A stretch of DNA of 64,000 nt from Dryomyza anilis (taxonomy: Eukaryota > Arthropoda > Insecta > Diptera > Dryomyzidae): NCBI GenBank assembly GCA_951804985.1, contig OX638136.1, positions 2,607,852-2,671,851 on the forward strand, in the 5' to 3' direction. The notes beneath the pieces were generated by a model. It was not told the DNA's origin, did no database searches, and saw nothing but the letters and a program-made list of their open reading frames with translations. The position numbers and the translations under genes are program-made. Each line of letters begins with the position of its first letter. Position 1 is the first letter of the stretch. Positions 53,333-63,610 of the stretch are shown in pieces.

Positions 53333-56300
53333 CGGGATAATATATGGAATAGGTCCGTAATAAACGCCATTAATAAGACCATAACATTCTATAACAAAGG
53401 AAAGAATCACACTATCCGATTACCAATGAAAACTCGAGCGGACATAAAAAATATTTTTTACAATCATGAAATAAAAATCGAGCCTAGAACCGCGAAAATA
53501 GTAGAAATTACACTAAAAACAAAAATTCCAATTGTGTTAATACATAAACAAGAAATTTATCCTGGAATATATTTGGGAGAAAGTTTATCGAATGTTAACA
53601 AAAATAAAGTTTATGTCTCAGTATTAAATTCTACAGAAAAAGACATTATAATAGATAACAATTTTAAACCAAAATTTTCAAACTTTAATCAATATAAGGA
53701 ATCAGATACCAACAATTCTACAATAAATACTATAAATTCAGTGAATATCAAAAATAGGATTAATAGATTATTAGAAAAGATTAACATCGATGAATCTCTA
53801 AATAAGGAGGAAATAACATCATTACAAAATCTTTGTATTTCATATCACGATGTTTTTCACTTAGAAGGTGACGAACTGTCATACACGCCGATACTTAAAC
53901 ACGACATAACAACACAATGGAATCAATCACCAATTAACCAAAAGCAATATAAGCTACCACACACACATAGAGAGGAAATTAATAGACAGGTTAATAAAAT
54001 GTTAGATGAAGGCATTATATCGCCAAGCATATCACCCTGGAATTCGCCGTTATTATTAGTACCAAAAAGAAGCGATAAAGATGGTAACAAAAAATGGAGA
54101 CTTGTCATAGATTTTCGTAAATTAAATGACGTAACAATAAAACAGGTATTTCCGATTCCGCGAATAGACGAAATATTAGATCAACTAGGTCACAGTCGAT
54201 ATTTTTCCACATTAGATTTAGCCAGTGGTTACCACCAGGTCTTAGTTGAAGATGGTGATAAAGGAAAAACTGCTTTCAGTACAGGACTTGGTCATTTTGA
54301 ATTTAACAGGATGCCTTTCGGTTTAACAGGGGCACCAGCAACTTTCCAAAGAATAATGAATCACATCTTAACAGGGTTACAGGGCATCGATTGTTTTGTG
54401 TATCTTGATGATATAGTTGTATATGGGAAAAATATAAGCGAACATGAACACAGATTAAGTAAAGTATTACAAAAATTAAGAGACCATAACTTAAAATTGA
54501 ATACCGATAAATGTCAGTTCTTACGTCGAGAAGTTGTATATTTAGGTCATAAATGTTCGGAATTAGGTGCGTTGCCAGACCCCTCTAAGGTCGAATGCGT
54601 AAAAAATATTCCGGTACCAAGAAACAGAAAAGAAGTACAAGCATTCTTGGGATTAATTAATTATTACAGAAAGTTCATAAGCAATATGGCAAAGTTATCG
54701 TTACCAATTAATAATTTACTTAAAAAGGACGTTAAATTTATATGGACAGACGATTGTCAAAATTCATTTAATAAACTCAAAGAATCAATAATTTCACCTC
54801 CAATACTAGCATATCCAGACTTTACAAAAACTTTTTTACTCACAACAGACGCAAGTAATGAAGCAATAGGTGCAGTCCTATCTCAAGGGGAAATAGGAAG
54901 CGACCGACCAATCGCGTTTGCAAGTAGAACCTTAAATGGAGTTGAAAAACGATATTCCACTATTGAAAAGGAATTTTTAGCTTTTTTTTTTTGGGCAACG
55001 AAGAATTTTAGAGCATATCTATTAGGACGGCCCTTCAAAATTTTTACAGATCATCAACCATTACGCGGCATAGCTAACTTAAAAGATCAAACTTCACGAT
55101 TAGCAAGATTTAGGCATAAATTGTCAGAATACGATTTTGAAATAATTTACAAACCAGGTAAAAAGAATTTAAACGCGGATGCTTTAAGCAGAATACCAAA
55201 TATTGAACCAGACATTACAGCCGTACAAACACGATCCAAAACTACACAAAACAATTTTGGTCACGAGATTACAAAAACAAAACCACAAATCAGTACACCA
55301 GTCCTAGATGAAACAATAATAGACACGAATAATGCAACAAATATAGCTCAAATATTAACTGACCCAGAAGAAATTAAAACAGTGATAAAAGATTTTCATG
55401 ATTCCGCGCTAGGAGGCCATCAGGGCACACTTAAAACATATTTCAGGATTAAAAAACAATTTAAATGGAAGGGTATGCAGAAGCAAATAAAAGAATATGT
55501 TAGAAACTGCCCCAAATGCCAAATGAATAAAAGTTCAAAATTGACAAAAATGCCAATGGTTTTGACAGATACGCCAATACGTCCATTCGATAAAGTTTAT
55601 ATGGACTTGGTAGGAATCTTGCCCGAAACTGTAACAGGAAACAAATATATATTAACTTTTCAAGACGATTTTTCAAAATATATGTGCTGCGTAGCTATTC
55701 CAGACGCAGAAGCAAGCACAGTAGCCAAAGCATTTTACGAGGAAATAATCACGCGTTATAATATTCCAAAAATTTTAATTACAGATAACGGTTCAAATTT
55801 TGTATCAAAATTATTTTCAGACACGTGTAAATTATTACACATTAGAAAAATGCACATAACTCCTTATCACCCGCAGGCAAATGGCTCGTTAGAACGAAGT
55901 CACAGACCTTTAGCGGAGTATTTGAGATGTTTTGCAAAAGAAGATGGGTCCAACTGGGACCAATGGTTGAATTCGGCAATGCATGTACACAACAATACAG
56001 TGCATATGTCAACAGGGCAAACGCCTTGCCGTACTTTATATGGATTCGATTTCGATATGCCAACCAACCTCAAACGAAAATGTTCACCAATTTATAACAG
56101 CGAAGACTACAACAAAGTATTAAAATATCAAATACAACGTACGCATGAGATAGTCAGACAAAATCAAGAAAAAGCCAAGGAAAGATCTAAACGAAATTAC
56201 GATAATACATTAAATGCAGTAGTTTTTAGGGAAGGCGATAAAGTTTTATTAAAAAACCAGAATAGGAAAAACAAATTTTCATCAATCTGGGTAGGACCAT

Positions 56301-56401
56301 ATGAGGTTCTTTCGATAATAAGTCTTGTGACAACAGTGATTTGTATCAAAGGAAAAGAAAAAAAATTTCATAATAACTTATTAAAATCATATAATTCCTA
56401 A
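53333..56401 (+). CDS. pol: Element E Pol: reverse transcriptase, RNase H, integrase
   Basis: Open from 53333; the first ATG is 53426 (991 codons), though the natural product would continue from protease. Numbering from that ATG: RT ~150-390 with WRLVIDFRKLND, MPFGLTGAPATFQR and YLDDIVVYG (~325); RNase H ~465-600 with TTDASNEAIGAVL and FTDHQPLRG; integrase HHCC ~655-700 (HDSALGGH, NCPKCQ); core acidic residues at YMDLVG (~726), ITDNGSNF (~786) and NGSLERSH (~821); C-terminal part with GPYEVL. All catalytic residues looked for are present. It copies the RNA and inserts the cDNA. The most complete polymerase in the window. Confidence 0.95.
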   Translation, partial: RDNIWNRSVINAINKTITFYNKGKNHTIRLPMKTRADIKNIFYNHEIKIEPRTAKIVEITLKTKIPIVLIHKQEIYPGIYLGESLSNVNKNKVYVSVLNSTEKDIIIDNNFKPKFSNFNQYKESDTNNSTINTINSVNIKNRINRLLEKINIDESLNKEEITSLQNLCISYHDVFHLEGDELSYTPILKHDITTQWNQSPINQKQYKLPHTHREEINRQVNKMLDEGIISPSISPWNSPLLLVPKRSDKDGNKKWRLVIDFRKLNDVTIKQVFPIPRIDEILDQLGHSRYFSTLDLASGYHQVLVEDGDKGKTAFSTGLGHFEFNRMPFGLTGAPATFQRIMNHILTGLQGIDCFVYLDDIVVYGKNISEHEHRLSKVLQKLRDHNLKLNTDKCQFLRREVVYLGHKCSELGALPDPSKVECVKNIPVPRNRKEVQAFLGLINYYRKFISNMAKLSLPINNLLKKDVKFIWTDDCQNSFNKLKESIISPPILAYPDFTKTFLLTTDASNEAIGAVLSQGEIGSDRPIAFASRTLNGVEKRYSTIEKEFLAFFFWATKNFRAYLLGRPFKIFTDHQPLRGIANLKDQTSRLARFRHKLSEYDFEIIYKPGKKNLNADALSRIPNIEPDITAVQTRSKTTQNNFGHEITKTKPQISTPVLDETIIDTNNATNIAQILTDPEEIKTVIKDFHDSALGGHQGTLKTYFRIKKQFKWKGMQKQIKEYVRNCPKCQMNKSSKLTKMPMVLTDTPIRPFDKVYMDLVGILPETVTGNKYILTFQDDFSKYMCCVAIPDAEASTVAKAFYEEIITRYNIPKILITDNGSNFVSKLFSDTCKLLHIRKMHITPYHPQANGSLERSHRPLAEYLRCFAKEDGSNWDQWLNSAMHVHNNTVHMSTGQTPCRTLYGFDFDMPTNLKRKCSPIYNSEDYNKVLKYQIQRTHEIVRQNQEKAKERSKRNYDNTLNAVVFREGDKVLLKNQNRKNKFSSIWVGPYEVLSIISLVTTVICIKGKEKKFHNNLLKSYNS

Positions 56402-57174
56402 GTTATGCACAATCAAATAAAAATAAATATATAAACATAAATGAATAAATCTTGATGAGCACTACGCACAGTGTGGATTTTTTTTTTACTATGTATTAAA
56501 GATGAATAGCATTAAATCATGCACTAACAAAATTTTTTTTTTATGAGAAAAATAGAAAAAGTATAATTTATAACTTTAATTACAAGATTATTTTAGATAT
56601 TCCATAAAACTAAGATTACTGTACGAATTAGCCAAAGAAAATATAATATGCATCATTTTTATACTTGAGATAGGTCAGTACCTCAGTTCATTATCAAGGG
56701 CATTGTCAATAAAAACAAAACGATCATTGTAGTTAAAGTACAAATAGACGTTAGCGAAGCACTGGAGTGGAGCACAGATATAAGTAAGGAGCTTATGCAT
56801 AAATATAAACGATAAAATGCAATTCAGCATCTCGCAAGAAGAAATCACAGCACTAGCAGACTGAACAAGCAAGAAGATACGCTAGTGTGCTACCCAAGAT
56901 ATAATGACCATTCACTGCTAATGATCATGTGGATAATATTTCAGTTGAATTTTCTATGTAGGCGTTTGCGCATATTGGCACATATCTTACATGTGCTTTA
57001 CATACTTTATAATGCACATATCTCTAACAACCAAAGCAATAATTCGACAAGTAAAAAGAAAAAAAAAACAAAAATAAAAAAAAAAAAACCGTTGACGACA
57101 CTGCAATAAAAAACTCTCGGCAGTAGACAAAGAGAAGATAATAGAAAAAGAAAATGAAAAAGATGACACAGTAT
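56402..57174. other. Element E spacer between pol and the antisense gene
   Basis: No convincing gene. Plus-strand frames of 15-74 codons exist (for example 56885-57109) with no recognisable features. The sequence includes long A runs near 57060-57090. On the minus strand it lies beyond the antisense gene's end. Confidence 0.5.
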
Positions 57175-57287
57175 TTTATTTTTAGTTGTTTATTTGTATA
57201 AAAAAGAAATATATATAATTATATTTAAAAAATTAGGACCCAAACATTTGACAAATACTTTGTTCATAAGTAGCTTAATAATGACCG

Positions 57288-57318
<31 letters not shown>

Positions 57319-57323
57319 TAAAT

Positions 57324-58144
57324 TCAATAATCAGCCATATAATGAACAACATCAGGTACATGAGGAGTCGAGAAACCGGCCAAATCATCATTAAGACGGC
57401 TGATCTCTCGACAGATCTCCATAAGCGAAGTAAAAGATGGCGTCCAGCGGTGTCGAATGATTAGGCGACGGAGTGGATCCCCCACTCCGTCATCCCAGCA
57501 CACGTTCTCGAGTTGTCCCAGCCACGTTTCCGCAAACAGAATGGGGTTGTCGGCCCAGAGAGTGTCCATTAGAGCCCTTTCTTCGGCCTCTAGACGCTCC
57601 AGGGCATCAACTTGAGCTCTTTCCACCTCCATGTCCAGGTCATCATCCGAGTCCAGTTCTTCATTGTCGTCCATAGAAAAGTCTTCCTCGCTGAAGACCG
57701 TGTCCCCGTCTGAAAAAAAAAGAAAAAAAAGAAAACATAACAATAAAAATAAAACAAATATATATATATATTTATATAATAAAAAATAATAACGAAATGA
57801 AAAGAAAAAATAAGGCAACTTACCACAATCGCTGAAATGGGTGGTTACCCTCCCTGTAAGATTCCTTCCAAAAGCATCTCTTGGAAATCGTTGAGCAGCA
57901 TAATCTGCGAGAAGCTCGTCCAGTTCCAGCCGTCTATACTCCTGAAACGCCTTCAGGGCCGCCTCATCAAGAGGTATATTCTCCGTCTCATTGTCATCGA
58001 CGGACAAATCTTCGATTTTTGATTCGTCAATTGTGACATCATCAACATTGACATCCTCGATTAGAGCGTTTAACAAATCTATAATATATTTAAATTTGTA
58101 ATTTGAAAATATAATAGCGCAATAACACTGCTCTTACCTGACAT
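57324..58144 (-). CDS. Spliced antisense gene inside element E, unrecognised acidic protein (about 215 residues)
   Basis: Three exons on the strand opposite to E. Exon 1, 58144-58138, begins ATG after ACAAAG. Intron 1, 58137-58079 (59 nt), GTAAGAG...TTATAG. Exon 2, 58078-57824. Intron 2, 57823-57710 (114 nt), GTAAGT...TTTTTTTCAG. Exon 3, 57709-57324, ends TGA. Coding lengths 7+255+386 make exactly 216 codons. Exon 2 has no ATG at its start, so exon 1 is needed. The protein is Asp/Glu-rich (VDDNETEN, DNEELDSDDDLDME) with a more ordered C-terminus (FAETWLGQLENVCWDDG, RHRWTPSF). I recognise no family. The exons are clearly richer in GC than E around them. Possible TATA near 58312 and poly(A) signals (plus-strand TTTATT at 57175 and 57189). 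Probably a captured cellular gene, or a nested unit of unknown origin. Confidence 0.75.
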
Positions 58145-58398
58145 CTTTGTAGAATGGTTTAATTACAATTAAACCAAGAGAAAAACATGAAAAACAAGGA
58201 GACAAAATAACCAAACGAAAATTATAAAATGTTGAAGTAAGCAAATTCGCCACCTGCTTAGTACAACATTACCTACGACAACACAAATATCTGCACACAG
58301 AATAAACTTCTATATAAAAAAAAAAACCCAAATTGATTTTATTTTGGTGTTGCAAAATGTTAAATGCTATTATGTTAGACATATATTAAAAAGATTAA

Positions 58399-58432
<34 letters not shown>

Positions 58433-58688
58433 TATAATATAAAAAAAAAACCTATTATATATAATAAAATAACACACATATAGATTAAGCAGACGGCATA
58501 GAGCTAATTAATAAGTTAAGTAAAATATTATGATTTTTCATAACAAACAAAAAAAAAAAAAAAAAAATAAAATAATAATAATTGCACAAATTTAAGGAAT
58601 AGATATAGGTAATTAAGGTTATTTCAACTAAATAGAAAAGGAGTTTTTAAGTTAGAAGAGGCTTTCGATTAGACTTTTAACAAATGTT
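58145..58688. other. Element E spacer between the antisense gene and env
   Basis: AT-rich with long A runs and a short TA run near 58420. It should contain the antisense gene's promoter (minus-strand TATATAGA near 58312) and the approach to the env splice acceptor. No ORF of note. Confidence 0.5.
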
Positions 58689-58702
58689 TTTCTTTACAAT
58701 AG
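58689..58702 (+). promoter_or_regulatory. Predicted env splice acceptor of element E
   Basis: A pyrimidine-rich run followed by ACAATAG, 20 bp upstream of the env ATG. Errantivirus env is made from a spliced RNA, so an acceptor is expected here. The donor was not assigned. Confidence 0.6.
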
Positions 58703-58722
58703 GTAGAACACAAATTAAGAAA

Positions 58723-60785
58723 ATGAACTTAATTTTTATACTGGTCTTGGTGTTGGCAACAGGAGAAGCAGCTAACATCAAACAGACAGCAATTAATGAT
58801 ACAAGGATTTTCTTTGAGAGAACAACGGATGCGTTATTTTTTAGTGACGAATGGACAATAATTGCAAATTTTAAACCACTGCAATTGAACAAATTTTTAG
58901 AATTAACAAACACCTATGCGGAAACGACGCAGGATATGTGTGAGCAGATGCGCGTAAAAATGCCTGATATGAACATCGAAAGTTCATGCAAAGCAGTAAC
59001 ACAGGAAACCAAATCGATAATTGCAACTTTAAAAAAAAATGAAGAAATAATAAGGCGAACAATTAGGGGCAGACGCCTCAAACGAGCACTTAATTTCATT
59101 GGAGAAGGACTCAATTGGGCGTTTGGAGTGATGGATAGCAAGGACAAACAGGCTATATACAAACATTTCAAAAATATCGATCAGAATCAAAGTAAAACCT
59201 ACAAAGTCATGCAAAAACAAATAACTGTAATGTCAACCAATTATAATAAGTTGGCAAAACCATTATTAAATTCAATGAAGGAAGTCGAAGCTGTACAAAA
59301 GGAACTTACTAGAACTATTAAACAACAAACAGCTATTCATAAGAGTATAAACAATTCGATCGACAAGTTACTATTCCTGATGCACTTATTGGAAATACAA
59401 ACAACGATAAACGCAAACCTAATTGAAATACAGGGTCAACAATTAATAGAGATGGCTGTCATAGACGACTTATATAAAGGACGCTTGCATCCGTCGATTA
59501 TTGATCAGAGGGAGCTGAATGAAATGCTGGCTAAACTAACTCTAAGAGGAAAAGCTAATTGGTTCATACAACAATCATTTGAGATGCATCATTCTTCTAC
59601 GGTACGACGCAGATAGTCTAATGATTGTCATCAAAACACCATTGCCTGACAATTTGATTTTTACATTGTACAGAGTCTACCCAATACCGACCAACATTAA
59701 TAAAGAATGGGACGCGTTGGTTAAGACAACTTACGACTACTTAGCAGATGCTAAAGACCGAAGTAAATTCATAGGACTAACCACTAGTGATTATAATAAA
59801 TGCATAACTATCAGCCAGAGCATGAATAAAGAGGTCACACTGTGCAAACAACCCGGCACAGTACTAACAAACAGCAACAAACTTTGCGAAGTAAGTTTAA
59901 TACAACACAAAACAGTTCCAACAGACAATTGCGATCACGTTGCAATCAAGAAAAGCTCCGGTATGGTGGTGAAGCTGTGGTCCCCAAACACCTGGTTATA
60001 TAAATTTGAAACACCAACAAAATTCGAAGCAGTATGCGGCACTGAAATGGCAACATTGACATTATCCGGACTAGGATGGATGTCAGTTAATAAGGCATGT
60101 GACCTTCATACTCAGGAACTGATATTACCATATGAACATACACAAATAACCAACGAAGAAATAATATACAAAAAAGAAGACCACACAACATTTTTGGAAA
60201 ACCTGAAAGGAAACTGGTCATCATGTAACAGCTACGCCACTACCAATTTTGGTTTCAGACCACAACAAAATAAGATCAGCATTAAGGGACGGTCAGCGAA
60301 ATTTAGATGACTTGTTGGCCGAAATAAGTTATAATAAAGAACAAAAGGAGTTATTTAACCGCCAAAATGATATAAAAAACACCGGTATGTCATTCGGAAT
60401 AGTAATTTCGGTACTAATAATAATATTGGCAGCATATGTGGTATATTTCCAGTACCATCTGTTATGTAAAAGTAAATCCAATAACAAGAATGAAAAAATG
60501 AATATGAATAAATCCAGTTTAGCGTCAATAGATGTGGAAACAGCCAAAGTGGAGGAGTTCGAAATGGCATCAAAGATACATCCTACCAAACTGTCGCCAC
60601 TCCAAAGAAACAACTCACCGCGTGCAACAACAACTAGAAAGTTAAAAACAACACCACCGTTAGCTACTGTACGTACAACAGCGCATATGTCGACGTCACT
60701 ACAGTCAACGAAATCGCAGCAACCATCAACCGAGCAGCAGCAGTCAACACTAAAAACATCGGGACCAGGTTATGCTTGTATTTAA
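58723..60785 (+). pseudogene. env: Element E envelope glycoprotein gene, two frameshifts
   Basis: The ATG at 58723 starts a signal peptide (MNLIFILVLVLATGEA). At about residues 115-121 is a basic furin-type site (RRLKR) followed by a hydrophobic Gly-containing stretch (NFIGEGLNWAFG) like the fusion region of errantivirus and baculovirus F-type envelopes. The frame changes near 59600 to a second segment (59579-60310; Cys-rich ectodomain) and near 60260 to a third (60249-60785) with a transmembrane helix (FGIVISVLIIILAAYVVYF) and a Ser/Thr/Gln-rich tail. Envelope proteins of this group mediate membrane fusion. This copy is interrupted; whether by mutation or assembly error cannot be told. Confidence 0.88.
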
Positions 60786-60942
60786 TTTCCTTTTATAATT
60801 CAGATGTTTAGATTTAAGACGGGATATGGTATCTAAATAATTAGGAATAAAATAATCTGCACTATAAGAATGTTATCAAGATATTAACAATGTAAAAGAA
60901 AAACTATTATTACTTAATTAATAATAATTTTTTCTTAAAAAT

Positions 60943-60955
60943 AAGGAGGGAAGAA
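60943..60955 (+). promoter_or_regulatory. Element E polypurine tract
   Basis: AAGGAGGGAAGAA directly before the 3' LTR. The 155 bp between env and this tract are noncoding. Confidence 0.88.
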
Positions 60956-61607
60956 TGTTGTATATCAAAATTACTTTTTGATTTAGTTTTTGTTTAGTTT
61001 GTAAAAATCTGAACATCGCCAGTAAGCACAATGGCATATTTATATTAATCATAATAATGTAACACCAAAAATGCTTACTGTCATATTTCTCTCATACACT
61101 TATTCTTATGCAATGAATTGATTGTAATGTGAGCCTCATCAGGTGGCACCTGCATGCGGCGTACAGGAAACTAAAGCATATACAAGTTCTTCTCACGATC
61201 ACCCCGGTACGAATTTATTAATACACAATATGACGAAACTCCGATCTGGTGTTCGTAAATATCACACCAATACGAATTGACATTTTCACAATATAATGAA
61301 ACTCCGATCTGGTGTTCGTAAATATTGGTGCGACCGAGGTGATGAGTAGAGGTTAAGATTAGTTTTTAAGGTGAATTGTGTTTTTCTACCGTTCAGTTCG
61401 GACGTCTTTAAAATTAAGATAATACCGTGTAACAGTTTTAAAAACTAAATAAAATCTTCATTATATTTCAAAAATAAAATATCCTCGCGTGTTAATTTAA
61501 ATCAAAAGGGTGTTAGGACGAATCAACGGTGGACCCTTAAGGTGAACTGTCACTGACTTCAGAAGTGAATAAAGTCAAGTACAGCAGGACCCCGGGAACG
61601 CACAACA
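60956..61607 (+). repeat. Element E 3' LTR
   Basis: TGTTGTATATC to GCACAACA, followed by CTAC. Practically identical to the 5' LTR except for ten extra bases near 61402-61412. Confidence 0.94.
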
Positions 61608-61883
61608 CTACCCAAGAACTGACTTGAACTTCGTTCATCGGCTTACTTTGAACCGTCGGCATTTCCCCATGTTCATGCATGACACTCGTTGTCTCTTTCT
61701 GACCTTCGTTGTCGCCTCGATCACTCGTTTTCGCAATTCACCACGCCGCCATTTCTGTCGTTGCTATAATTTATCGGCTGTCCCCTCGCCAGTGTTGCCT
61801 ACTGGCCGGCGTTTGTTCCCTTGTTTGTCTTGTTTCTGCGCTAAATGTGTGGGACAAATTTACCACAAAATTTGTCCGTTATA

Positions 61884-61884
61884 G

Positions 61885-61981
<97 letters not shown>

Positions 61982-61984
61982 ATA

Positions 61985-62028
<44 letters not shown>
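61884..62028. repeat. (TA)n microsatellite, right half
   Basis: Begins with GTAT, the right target duplication of F, and is almost pure TA. Continuation of the tract at 47320-47499. Confidence 0.93.
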
Positions 62029-62030
<2 letters not shown>

Positions 62031-62031
62031 C

Positions 62032-62122
62032 TGTGACGGACAAATTTTGTGGTAAATTTGTCCCACATATTTAGCGCAGAAACAAGACAAACAAGGGAAC
62101 AAACGCCGGCGAGTAGGCAACA
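62032..62122 (+). mobile_element. Truncated second F LTR in plus orientation
   Basis: Starts TGTGACGGACAAATTTTGTGG, the expected U3 start of F (element B LTRs start TGTGACGACACGG on their own strand). It stops after GTAGGCAACAC, about 90 bp in. It faces the F solo LTR head to head. Confidence 0.7.
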
Positions 62123-62134
62123 CATACATACATA

Positions 62135-63396
62135 TTAGACTGATTCAAAAACAGAAAATCTTAAAATATTTCGCTCCGCGTCGACTTGCTGAAACTAGGA
62201 CCTCTAAAACTGAGAAGAAGCTTTAAAACCCAAAAAAAAGTGATCCTGTGATAATGCGCAAAGAGCTTAAAAGTCCTTTTTGAGCCTTTACCGACTATAT
62301 TCAATAAAATTATTGGTACTCCAAGTATAAAAAGGTATCACTCAATTTTATTTTTTTATTTAATTTAAAATCACTTACTGAAATTATGATTTTTTAAACC
62401 ATACATTTTTAGTTAACCGTTAAAATTTCATGAATTGCAAAACACGATAATTGTCGACTTTTTTTTACTATAGTGAATTTAACGGTCGAAATTTTTCTAA
62501 TTTTATCTAATGAGTTTAAGATAACATTTTTGTATTATTACACATACAATTATCTTTAAAATGTTATGTAACTCTTATATTTATAGGTATCGCATTATTA
62601 GTAAATACTAAAAGTATGCACTAGCACAAGCCTAAAAAATAATATATTTTGATTGAAATCAAATAAGAAAATTAGATAAATGGTTAATTTCCACGATCCA
62701 CGACAGGAATTAGATTTTATCAAGAATGTAGCTAATAAACTCTACTTTTAGAGTGTCAATAAGAATATTGATGAGTTTAAACTTCATTTTATATGGTTTA
62801 TTAAATTCTTAAAATTTGTTGGACTAATATCCGAAACATTTTCTTCAATAATTTGGGGTGTGCGTCAACTTTTGGGTTGAGAGTGTTGTCGGAAGGAGTG
62901 CAGAATCTTACTATGTATTAATAAAACGATATCTAAAAATATAAGGCAGACATATCATTTTAAAGATAATTGTATGTGCAATAATACAAAAATATTATCC
63001 CAAATTCGTTAGAATAAAATTAGAAAAATTTTGACCGTTAAAATTACTATAGTAAAAAGAGTCGAAATTTTTCGTGTTTGGCAACTCATGAAATTTTAAC
63101 GGTTGACTAAAAATTTATGGTTTAAAAAACCATAATTTCAGTAAGTGATTCTAAATTAAATAAAAAAATAAAATTGAGTGATATCTTTTTATACTTGGAG
63201 TAACAATAATTTTATTGAAAATAGTCGGTAAAAGCTCAAAAAGGACCTTTAAGCTCTTTGCGCATTATCACAGGATAACTTTTTTTTGGGTTTTAAAAGC
63301 TTCTTCTCAGTTTTAGAAGTCCTAGTACCAGTAAGTCGACGCGGAGCGAAAGAAAAAATAGTTCTAGATTTTTCATACAAATTTGAATCAGTCTAA
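62135..63396. mobile_element. Foldback-type nonautonomous DNA element, 1262 bp with ~480-bp inverted arms
   Basis: Ends TTAGACTGATTC and GAATCAGTCTAA, flanked by TA on both sides (62133-62134, 63397-63398). The arms (about 62135-62608 and 62911-63396) are inverted copies with scattered differences, leaving a loop of about 300 bp. There is no ORF. TA flanks suggest Tc1/mariner-type mobilisation; an 8-bp duplication (ACATACAT against ACATATAC) is a poorer alternative. A piece of the same element is at 3684-3999. Confidence 0.85.
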
Positions 63397-63398
63397 TA

Positions 63399-63610
63399 CA
63401 TATACATATATATTTATATAAGAAAAGAAATCTATCTTATTATAATATTCAAAAAATATTTTTATATATAACTTAAAAAATATATATTATTATTATTATT
63501 TATATAAATTCTAAGAAAACATCAATTCTATATATTCATAAAATATGTTTAAGATATCTAGTAAAAATTTATAATTATTCCAAATATTAATAATAATTTT
63601 TTTGTCATAT
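63399..63610. other. AT-rich sequence before the G LTR
   Basis: No gene. Resembles the AT-rich tail that precedes the polypurine tract in element E (AATAATAATTTTTT), so it is perhaps the internal 3' end of element G. Confidence 0.4.

Larger units (their letters stand above)
49759..61607 (+). mobile_element. Element E: errantivirus-like LTR retroelement with env and an antisense gene, TSD CTAC
   Basis: 11.85 kb between CTAC duplications at 49755-49758 and 61608-61611. LTRs of 642 and 652 bp differ by a 10-bp block and one or two bases, so insertion was very recent. Order: tRNA-Ser-type PBS, gag with three zinc knuckles, protease by -1 frameshift, RT-RNase H-integrase, a 2.3-kb region with an antisense gene, env, PPT. 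Gypsy, 17.6/297 and ZAM belong to this group. Pol is open; the protease-pol link and env are interrupted. Confidence 0.95.
47500..61883 (-). mobile_element. Family F solo LTR (about 2.5 kb), split by element E; TSD GTAT
   Basis: The left part is 47500-49758 and the right part 61612-61883, with GTAT at 47496-47499 and 61884-61887. The plus strand starts TGTAACGAAC, so the LTR is minus-oriented like B. The minus strand has a weak TATA (CTATAAG near 47840), a poly(A) signal (plus-strand TTTATT near 47570) and a GC-rich hairpin CGCCGG/CCGGCG near 47750. The U3 part is a large tandem repeat. No PBS or internal region follows, hence a solo LTR. Open frames across 47843-49421 come from the repeats. 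Confidence 0.8.
61790..62122. repeat. Long palindrome: two ~90-bp inverted arms around (TA)n
   Basis: The left arm (61790-61883) and the reverse complement of the right arm (62032-62122) are nearly identical, e.g. GGGACAAATTTACCACAAAA on one side and TTTTGTGGTAAATTTGTCCC on the other. Between them lie about 145 bp of TA. The left arm is the end of the F solo LTR; the right arm is a truncated F LTR in the opposite orientation. Confidence 0.9.

Noticed and set aside
56675..57169. Small plus- and minus-strand ORFs between E pol and the antisense gene
   Set aside because: 60-74 codons, overlapping on both strands, low complexity at the A-runs, no recognisable motif or splice support.
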